Below, one piece after another: positions 56,997 to 64,000 of a stretch of DNA of 64,000 nt. The notes under the pieces were generated by a model. That model was given only the letters and a program-made list of their open reading frames with translations, was not told the origin of the DNA and ran no database searches. The stretch's first letter is position 1. Every line of letters starts with the position of its first letter. The DNA comes from Citrobacter amalonaticus (GTDB taxonomy: Bacteria; Pseudomonadota; Gammaproteobacteria; Enterobacterales; Enterobacteriaceae): positions 824,962-888,961 of the forward strand of contig NZ_JAGTXM010000002.1 of the NCBI RefSeq assembly GCF_018252635.1, in the 5' to 3' direction. The translations under genes and the position numbers were made by a program.

Positions 56997-57364
56997 TGGA
57001 AGAAAAAACGCTGTACGCATGCGCGAAACGTCTGGCGCTGGCGTTTCCCTTTACCGAACACTGCTGGCCGTTCGGCCCGGAATACGACGTGTTTAAAGTG
57101 GGCGGCAAGATTTTTATGATCGTTACCGAATTTAACCACCGCGCGGTGATTAACCTGAAAGCCGATCCTGAGAAATCTCTGCTAAATCAACAGATTTACC
57201 CAAGCATTACTCCCGGTTACCACATGAACAAAAAACACTGGATTTCCGTCGCCCCCGGCGATGACATCAGTGAGTCATTGCTGGAAGAACTGGTCAACGA
57301 TTCGTGGAATTTAGTCGTCGATGGTCTGGCTAAACGCGACCAAAAACGAATCCGCCCTCTCTGA
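56996..57364 (+). CDS. ybdF: YbdF, MmcQ/YjbR family protein
   Basis: A 122-residue protein of the MmcQ/YjbR (CyaY-like fold, DNA-binding-like) family. Seen: [22 protein letters not shown] near the start (given as [11 protein letters not shown] and [11 protein letters not shown]), VINLKADPE near 50 and the end [11 protein letters not shown] then SWNLVVDGL. The ATG overlaps the ramR stop (TAATG), so they are likely translated together. In E. coli it also lies beside nfsB. Function unknown. Confidence 0.9.
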   Translation: MEEKTLYACAKRLALAFPFTEHCWPFGPEYDVFKVGGKIFMIVTEFNHRAVINLKADPEKSLLNQQIYPSITPGYHMNKKHWISVAPGDDISESLLEELVNDSWNLVVDGLAKRDQKRIRPL

Positions 57365-57462
57365 TTGGTCGTGAAAGCCGAAAACTGTTTTCGCATTATC
57401 TCTCTTATCATCGCTCAGAGAACCTTGTACTCTGCGAGTAGTAAAACCAACCGGGAGTAGTT

Positions 57463-58116
57463 ATGGATATCGTTTCAGTGGCCTTAAAGCGCCACTCCAC
57501 CAAGGCATTCGACCCTAATAAAAAGCTGACTGCTGAAGAAGCAGAGAAAATCAAAACGCTGCTGCAATACAGTCCGTCCAGTACCAACTCTCAGCCGTGG
57601 CACTTTATCGTTGCCAGCACAGCGGAAGGCAAAGCGCGTGTGGCCAAATCTGCCGCCGGTAACTATGTTTTCAACGAGCGAAAAATGCTTGATGCTTCGC
57701 ATGTCGTGGTGTTCTGCGCCAAAACGGCCATGGACGATGCGTGGCTGGAACGCGTGGTCGATCAGGAAGAGGCCGACGGTCGTTTTGCTTCTGCCGACGC
57801 GAAAGCCGCCAACCACAAAGGACGTACTTTCTTCGCCGACTTGCACCGGAAAGATTTGAAAGATGACGCGCACTGGATGGCAAAACAGGTTTATCTGAAC
57901 GTCGGTAACTTCCTGTTAGGCGTTGGCGCGCTGGGTCTGGACGCGGTACCAATCGAAGGCTTTGACGCAGCCATTCTCGACGCGGAATTTGGCCTGAAAG
58001 AAAAGGGCTTCACCAGTGTGGTCGTGGTTCCGGTAGGCCATCACAGCGTCGAAGATTTCAACGCGTCTCTGCCCAAATCTCGCCTGCCGCTGGAAACCAC
58101 GCTGACAGAGGTGTAA
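57463..58116 (+). CDS. nfsB: NfsB, oxygen-insensitive NAD(P)H nitroreductase / dihydropteridine reductase
   Basis: FMN-dependent nitroreductase, 217 residues, same length as E. coli NfsB. It starts [20 protein letters not shown], with the FMN-phosphate residues in RHSTKAFD, then [16 protein letters not shown] near 35 and [11 protein letters not shown] near 160. It reduces nitrofurans, nitroaromatics and quinones. Control by RamA/MarA-type activators is known for E. coli nfsB; no clear marbox was identified in the 98-base gap upstream. Confidence 0.96.
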   Translation: MDIVSVALKRHSTKAFDPNKKLTAEEAEKIKTLLQYSPSSTNSQPWHFIVASTAEGKARVAKSAAGNYVFNERKMLDASHVVVFCAKTAMDDAWLERVVDQEEADGRFASADAKAANHKGRTFFADLHRKDLKDDAHWMAKQVYLNVGNFLLGVGALGLDAVPIEGFDAAILDAEFGLKEKGFTSVVVVPVGHHSVEDFNASLPKSRLPLETTLTEV

Positions 58117-58152
58117 TTCACTCAGCGTCCCTCCGTTTGCATAATTTCCCCT

Positions 58153-59440
<1,288 letters not shown>

Positions 59441-59441
59441 C

Positions 59442-60413
59442 TCAGGTACTGGCGCGTGAAATAAAGCGCCAGTCCATCATCACCCTTTCCGTTGGCGCAT
59501 CCGGATTATCGATTTTGTTGAGCAATAAGGTAACCGCTTTGCGACCAATCTCGCGCGACGGCTGTTCAATGGTGGTAAGTGACACCATCTCAGAGAGTTC
59601 AGTGCCATCGAACCCAACCACGGCGATATCCTGCGGTACGCGAAGACCCGCCTGCTCGATGGCGCGCAGTGCCCCTGCCGCCAGCGTATCGGAAACGGCA
59701 AACACCGCATCCGGAGGATTCTCTTTCAGCAGCTTTTGCATCGCCGCCATCCCGGCCGCTGAACTGAGGTCGCTGGCATACTCCACCGCCTGATAGTCCA
59801 GATCGCGCAAATGAATCACGCTCTTATAACCGCGTTCGCGCAGACGGGCATATTTGTAGCTTAAATCATGGTTAATCAAGGCGATCCGCTTACGCCCGCT
59901 GTCAGCAAGCTGGCTCACCACGTGCTGCGACGCGTCCACATCGTTGATCCCGACACAGGAAACCGTCCCCGCATCGGCATATTCAGCACACTGAACCCAG
60001 GCCGCGTTGCCGATTAACTCCGCAAGTTCCGGCAGTCGGGAGAAGGCATCCATGGTGATAATACCGTCGACGATTTTCCCTGACAGCAGGCTTAACCCTG
60101 AGCGGGAACGATCGATATCGGAACCCGAATTGCACAGCAGAATCCGGTAGCCATTTTTCTCGGCCTCGGCTTCGATCCCTTTGACCACCTCGGCGCAAAA
60201 CGGGTTGGCGATGTTGGATACCATCACCAGAATCATGTGGCTGCGCGCGGTGCGAAGTTGACGTGCCAACAGATTGGGCTGGTAGTTGCTCTCCTTGATT
60301 GCCTGCAAAACCCGCTCACGGTTTTTCGCTTTCACGCTGTCGCTGTTGTTCAACACGCGCGACACCGTCGCCACCGAAACCCCGGCCAACTGAGCGATTT
60401 TCTGAATAGACAT
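59442..60413 (-). CDS. LacI-family transcriptional regulator
   Basis: A 323-residue repressor. The helix-turn-helix and hinge are typical: MSIQKIAQLAGVSVATVSRVL, then SNYQPNLLARQLRT. The effector domain contains MVSNIANPFCAEVVKGIE near residue 69, then PPDAVFAVSDTLAAGALRAI near 225 and IAVVGFDGTELSEM. It is last on the minus strand after the oxidoreductase gene, beyond a hairpin, and its likely operators are the two GTAATCGATTAC palindromes before the MFS gene. The ligand is unknown. It converges on ybdG with 1 base between. Confidence 0.92.
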   Translation of the reverse strand: MSIQKIAQLAGVSVATVSRVLNNSDSVKAKNRERVLQAIKESNYQPNLLARQLRTARSHMILVMVSNIANPFCAEVVKGIEAEAEKNGYRILLCNSGSDIDRSRSGLSLLSGKIVDGIITMDAFSRLPELAELIGNAAWVQCAEYADAGTVSCVGINDVDASQHVVSQLADSGRKRIALINHDLSYKYARLRERGYKSVIHLRDLDYQAVEYASDLSSAAGMAAMQKLLKENPPDAVFAVSDTLAAGALRAIEQAGLRVPQDIAVVGFDGTELSEMVSLTTIEQPSREIGRKAVTLLLNKIDNPDAPTERVMMDWRFISRAST

Positions 60414-60462
60414 AACGACGACACATCCTGCGGTTAGCGTTTTATGCAGGCTATCATAAATT

Positions 60463-60486
60463 CGTTGCCCGGCGAACCGGGCAACG
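60463..60486 (-). terminator. Perfect hairpin between the oxidoreductase and LacI genes
   Basis: CGTTGCCCGG pairs perfectly with CCGGGCAACG around CGAA. On the minus strand AATTTATG follows. It starts 3 bases after the oxidoreductase stop and would separate the catabolic genes from the regulator gene, at least in part. Confidence 0.65.
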
Positions 60487-60488
60487 CG

Positions 60489-61631
60489 TCATCGCTCAAC
60501 ACGTACCCAGCGCTGCTGCTGATGACTTTTTACTATCGCATCAATGATATACATCACATTCGCGCCATCGTGGAAGGTGGCAAACAATGGCTTTTCCGGC
60601 ATTTTGCCTTCCTGAACGGCACGGTAGAACTGCGCCATCATATTTTTGAAGGCATCGGGCCAGCCTTCAATATGTCCGCCGGGATAATGCGCGCTGTCGG
60701 CGACATCGCGGTTCATCAGTGCAGGATCATCGCTCAGGATCTGATTCGCCTGCGCCCGACGGCCGACCCATAACTGCTGCGGCACCTCCTGATCCCAGGC
60801 GACGGACTGCTCGCTACCGTTGATTTCAAATGTCAGGCCATTTTTGTGCCCGGCGCTAACCTGTGATACGCGAAAACTGCCCTTGCTGCCATCATCAAAG
60901 CGGAACAATACCGAGGCGAAATCTTCAGTGCTTACCGATTTATCTTCATACCGGGCGTTCGGGTCATGAGCAAAGGTCTGGCTGCCCGCGACATTCGCCT
61001 TGCGCGTCGGCCAGACGATCGCGAGGTCGGCCATCACCTCCGTGATGCGCCGACCGGTGACAAACTGCACCGTATCGCACCAGTGGGAACCAATATCCGC
61101 CACGGCACGCGACGCCCCGCCGAGGGCCGATTCCACCCGCCAGTTGTAGTCGGTTTCCAGCAGCATCCAGTCCTGTAGATAGCTGCCATGCGTGGCAAAC
61201 AGTCGCCCGATACTCCCTGCGCGCATCATGCTGGCGGCCTGTCGCACCATCGCAAACTGACGATAGACAAAGCTGACGCCGTGCACCACGCCAGCCTCTT
61301 CCGCCAGCGCCACCAGCTCACGCGCCTCTTCCGCCGTCATACACAGCGGCTTTTCAGAAAAGACGTGCTTGCCTGCCCGCAAGATCTGCCGGTTAATCTG
61401 CGCATGCAGATGGTTAGGCGTGCAGTTATGCACCACCTGCAGATTCGGATGCGCGAGCAGTTCCTCAACGCTGCCATAGGCATGCGGCACGTTCAGTGCC
61501 TGCGCCTTTTCCTGTGCCTGGGACAGACTTCCGTCACACAGCGCCACTACCTGAACAAACCCGAGGCGGCGCAGCGCTTCGACATGTGCAGGTCCAATAA
61601 ATCCGCTGCCAATAATGCCGACATTAATCAC
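60489..61631 (-). CDS. Gfo/Idh/MocA-family oxidoreductase
   Basis: A 380-residue NAD(P)-dependent sugar dehydrogenase type protein. The Rossmann motif VGIIGSGFIGPAHVEALRR is at residues 4-22 (VGIIGSGFIG). The EKP catalytic motif is at HVFSEKPLCMTAEEA near 95, and a later SHWCDTVQFVTG supplies the active-site histidine near 185. The start is GTG 61631 with GGAGGT 6 bases before it. It overlaps the isomerase stop by 8 bases. An in-frame ATG nine codons upstream lies inside the isomerase gene. It likely oxidises or reduces a cyclic sugar derivative. Confidence 0.9.
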   Translation of the reverse strand: MINVGIIGSGFIGPAHVEALRRLGFVQVVALCDGSLSQAQEKAQALNVPHAYGSVEELLAHPNLQVVHNCTPNHLHAQINRQILRAGKHVFSEKPLCMTAEEARELVALAEEAGVVHGVSFVYRQFAMVRQAASMMRAGSIGRLFATHGSYLQDWMLLETDYNWRVESALGGASRAVADIGSHWCDTVQFVTGRRITEVMADLAIVWPTRKANVAGSQTFAHDPNARYEDKSVSTEDFASVLFRFDDGSKGSFRVSQVSAGHKNGLTFEINGSEQSVAWDQEVPQQLWVGRRAQANQILSDDPALMNRDVADSAHYPGGHIEGWPDAFKNMMAQFYRAVQEGKMPEKPLFATFHDGANVMYIIDAIVKSHQQQRWVRVER

Positions 61632-62649
61632 TGGCACCTCCGGCAGCAAAATCATCAAACGCCCGACCGGAGACCGGAATAATATGGCGGCGGATGAATT
61701 CGCTGCCTTCGCTGGCCCCGATCTCGCCGTCTTTCAGGCAGCATTCCCACTCCAGCACCGCCCAGCCGTCAAAGTCATACTGCGCCAGCTTGCTGAAAAT
61801 ACCGTTGAAATCGATCTGCCCGTCACCGAGTGAGCGGAAGCGCCCTGCCCGGTTGATCCACGGTTGATAGCCGCCGTATACCCCACTACGTCCGTTCGCC
61901 CGGAACTCTGCATCTTTCACGTGAAACGCTTTGATGCGCGCGTGGTAGATGTCGATAAAGGCCAGGTAATCCATCTGCTGCAACAGCATATGGCTGGGAT
62001 CGTAAAGAATGTTGCAGCGCGGATGGTTGTCGAGAAGGTGCAAAAAACGCTCGAACGTGACGCCATCGTGCAAATCCTCTCCGGGATGAAGCTCAAAACA
62101 GACATCCACACCGTGCGTATCAAACGTATCCAGTATCGGCCGCCAGCGGTTTGCCAGTTCGCTAAACGCCTCCTGAAAACGCTGTTCATTGTGCGGCGGC
62201 CACGGATAGAAAAATGGCCAGGCCAGCGAACCGGAAAATGTGGCATGCGCATTAAGTCCCAGTTTTGCCGACGCCGCGGCCGCCTGTTTCAGCTTCTGCG
62301 TGCCCCACGCCCGGCGCGCTGCATCGTTACCACGCACCTCTGCTGGGGCAAAGTGGTCAAAGGCGTCGCTGTAGACCGGATTGACCGCAATCAGCTGTCC
62401 TTCCAGATGGGTCGACAACTCGCTGATAGCTACCCCGTATTCCGCCAGCTTACCGTTGATGTCATCACAATAGGCCTGGCTTTGTGCCGCCTTTGCCAGA
62501 TCGAAAATATGCGGCTGATGACAGGGGATTTGCACCGCTTTATAGCCCTTGCCAGCCGCCCACCCCGCCAGTCCCTCCAGCGAGTTAAACGGCGCGTGAT
62601 CCCCGATAAACTGTGTCAGAAAAATACCCGGCCCCTTAATCGTTCTCAT
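61624..62649 (-). CDS. Sugar phosphate isomerase/epimerase (TIM barrel, AP endonuclease 2-like)
   Basis: A 341-residue xylose-isomerase-like TIM barrel. Metal-ligand stretches are visible: CFELHPGEDLHDG near residue 183, ILYDPSHMLLQQMD near 213, IKAFHVKDAEF near 238 and WAVLEWECCLKD near 292. Relatives include inosose dehydratase, hydroxypyruvate isomerase and 3-keto-sugar enzymes. The gene comes 15 bases after the MFS gene and overlaps the oxidoreductase gene, so all three act together. The start MRTIKGPGIFLTQF is preceded by CAGGAGG. Confidence 0.9.
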   Translation of the reverse strand: MRTIKGPGIFLTQFIGDHAPFNSLEGLAGWAAGKGYKAVQIPCHQPHIFDLAKAAQSQAYCDDINGKLAEYGVAISELSTHLEGQLIAVNPVYSDAFDHFAPAEVRGNDAARRAWGTQKLKQAAAASAKLGLNAHATFSGSLAWPFFYPWPPHNEQRFQEAFSELANRWRPILDTFDTHGVDVCFELHPGEDLHDGVTFERFLHLLDNHPRCNILYDPSHMLLQQMDYLAFIDIYHARIKAFHVKDAEFRANGRSGVYGGYQPWINRAGRFRSLGDGQIDFNGIFSKLAQYDFDGWAVLEWECCLKDGEIGASEGSEFIRRHIIPVSGRAFDDFAAGGASD

Positions 62650-62664
62650 ACCACCTCCTGAAAA

Positions 62665-63903
62665 TTACGCCTTGTCATCGTCATACCTGAACGAGAACAG
62701 GAAAATCAGTGCAATCACCGCGGCCGCTACCGCTGGGATCCACCAGAATGTGACCCACGCCTGCGGCACGGTTTGCCCGGCAACCAGCCGGTTATACAAC
62801 GCCCCGGAGATCTGCGAGCCCAGCAGCATTCCAATGCCATAGGTGAACATCACGATCATGCTCTGTGCCTGACCTTTAACCTTTTCACCCGCCACACGGT
62901 CGGTGTAGATAAAGCCGACAACAAAGAAAAAGTCATAGCATACGCCGTGCAGCAGAATGCCGAGATACAACAGGAAGCGCCCCTCTTCGCTTACGCCAAG
63001 CGCAAAGAATGCATAACGGACGAACCACGCCAGCATGCCGATCAGCAGCATATATTTCACGCCCAGACGGCGGAACAGCAGTGGGATCACCAACATGAAG
63101 ACGATTTCTGACATCTGCCCAAACGACATCGCGCTGCTGACATCCGCAATACCGGCATCCGCCAGATAAGAGGCGGTGTAAGCGTAATAGGTGCCGAGTG
63201 GTACCGAGATCAGCGTTGCGCACAGCGAAAAGATAAAGAAATGGCGCGTTTTGAGCAGCGCAAACGCATCGGCACAAAACAGATCGCGCACCTGCACCGG
63301 TTGTCCCTTCGCAGGGGCCGGCGTATGCGGCAGCGTCAGACTGTACAATGCCAGCAGTACGGAGCTGATCGCCGCCACCTGGAAGATGGTTATGCTGGAT
63401 GCCACACCGGTGACGCCGATGAAAATCCCCGCCACGATCCAGCCGATAGTGCCAAACACGCGTACCACCGGGAAGGTTTTATCGACATTCGACAAACTGT
63501 GAAACGCAATGTTATTGGTCAGCGCCAGCGTCGGCATATAACACAGCGTATAGCCGAACAGCAGGCCAATCAGCAACGCCCCGTTCTGGGCAATCAATGC
63601 TCCCGGCACAAACCACAGGATCACCGCTCCAGCCAGATGCATCACGGCCATCACCTTTTGCGAGGCAAAGAAGCGATCCACCAGCATACCGAGCACAAAC
63701 GGCGAAAGAATAGAGGCGATCGGACCTGCGGAAAACGCATCGCCAATCAGCAAAGACATATTGTGTTGCGTCATGACCAGACCGAGCGTCACCGACCAGC
63801 TTCCCCAGATAAAAAACTGTAAAAACATCATCAGCGACAGTCGGGGTACCAGCAGCCGCTGCTGCCCTATCGCCTTTCCACTACTTTCCGTTGTTGACAC
63901 CAT
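62665..63903 (-). CDS. MFS transporter, nucleoside:H+ symporter-like
   Basis: A 412-residue inner-membrane protein with 12 predicted segments, similar to the NupG/XapB nucleoside:H+ symporter group (RLSLMMFLQFFIWGSWSVTLG at the start of the first helix, read as RLSLMMFLQFF and WGSWSVTLG). The ligand need not be a nucleoside; relatives beside Gfo/Idh genes probably carry sugars or glycosides. ATG 63903 was chosen because GAGG lies 6-7 bases upstream; ATGs at 63918 and 63948 are in frame, and the latter overlaps the operator. First gene of the operon. Confidence 0.9.
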   Translation of the reverse strand: MVSTTESSGKAIGQQRLLVPRLSLMMFLQFFIWGSWSVTLGLVMTQHNMSLLIGDAFSAGPIASILSPFVLGMLVDRFFASQKVMAVMHLAGAVILWFVPGALIAQNGALLIGLLFGYTLCYMPTLALTNNIAFHSLSNVDKTFPVVRVFGTIGWIVAGIFIGVTGVASSITIFQVAAISSVLLALYSLTLPHTPAPAKGQPVQVRDLFCADAFALLKTRHFFIFSLCATLISVPLGTYYAYTASYLADAGIADVSSAMSFGQMSEIVFMLVIPLLFRRLGVKYMLLIGMLAWFVRYAFFALGVSEEGRFLLYLGILLHGVCYDFFFVVGFIYTDRVAGEKVKGQAQSMIVMFTYGIGMLLGSQISGALYNRLVAGQTVPQAWVTFWWIPAVAAAVIALIFLFSFRYDDDKA

Positions 63904-63924
63904 TTTGAGCCTCGTCATGAAAAA

Positions 63925-63936
63925 GTAATCGATTAC
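63925..63936. promoter_or_regulatory. LacI-type operator, proximal copy
   Basis: The perfect palindrome GTAATCGATTAC lies 22 bases before the MFS transporter ATG. Identical to the distal copy, with the shared context AAAAAGTAATCGATTACAAA. Confidence 0.8.
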
Positions 63937-63955
63937 AAACCGCATCAAATAAAAA

Positions 63956-63967
63956 GTAATCGATTAC
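63956..63967. promoter_or_regulatory. LacI-type operator, distal copy
   Basis: A second perfect GTAATCGATTAC, 31 bp from the first centre to centre, about three helical turns, so two repressor dimers could bind the same DNA face. LacI-family operators are typically such CG-centred palindromes. Confidence 0.8.
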
Positions 63968-64000
63968 AAAAACAAGATCCTGTGGATCGAAACAGAATTG

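Overview
The window comes from a chromosome of the family Enterobacteriaceae. Gene order and protein sequences follow the Escherichia coli 14-minute region (cit - rna - rnk - uspG - ahpFC - dsbG - ybdNM - cstA - ent/fep - hokE - ybdKJ - ybdF - nfsB - ybdG). However, ramR-romA-ramA is present, ybdL/ybdH/ybdO are missing, and several accessory blocks absent from E. coli at this position are inserted. This mix fits Citrobacter or a near relative best. That is inference from gene content, since no database search was possible. ERIC- and REP-type repeats support the family assignment.

Layout. 1-3.6 kb: end of the citrate lyase cluster (citX partial, citG), citrate/succinate antiporter citT and periplasmic RNase I (rna). 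3.6-5.2 kb: two accessory enzymes, a flavin reductase and an alpha/beta hydrolase. 5.4-10.2 kb: rnk, a possible 29-residue membrane peptide, uspG, then the OxyR-type peroxide and disulfide genes ahpC, ahpF and dsbG. 10.5-12.3 kb: the ybdN-ybdM (IbrA/IbrB-like) pair. 12.4-14.7 kb: cstA-ybdD. 14.9-35.0 kb: the complete enterobactin locus. It holds synthesis genes entCEBAH, entF, ybdZ and entD; export gene entS; receptor gene fepA; uptake genes fepB and fepDGC; esterase gene fes; and the chain-length regulator fepE. Fur boxes lie in all three divergent control regions.

35.0-46.0 kb: an inserted catabolic locus between entD and hokE. It has a split transketolase pair, a SorC-type regulator, a glycerol-kinase-like FGGY kinase, a ribose-type ABC importer with a DUF2291 lipoprotein, and two short-chain dehydrogenases. 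Three copies of a near-identical palindrome, GAATATWTATTC, link the two divergent halves into one regulon. The genes together suggest import of a polyol or sugar, oxidation to a ketose, phosphorylation, and cleavage by transketolase. The substrate is unknown, and this is the best candidate for an undescribed pathway here.

46.1-46.4 kb: an intact hokE toxin gene behind a strong LexA box. 46.5-52.4 kb: choline uptake and glycine betaine synthesis (betT / betIBA). 52.4-58.1 kb: a GNAT acetyltransferase, ybdK, ybdJ, the ramA-romA / ramR multidrug-resistance regulators with a perfect RamR operator, ybdF and nfsB. 58.2-59.4 kb: mechanosensitive channel ybdG. 59.4-64.0 kb: a second carbohydrate operon on the minus strand (MFS transporter, TIM-barrel isomerase, Gfo/Idh/MocA oxidoreductase, LacI regulator), with two identical GTAATCGATTAC palindromes 31 bp apart in front of it.

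No tRNA, rRNA, CRISPR array, insertion sequence or phage gene was seen.
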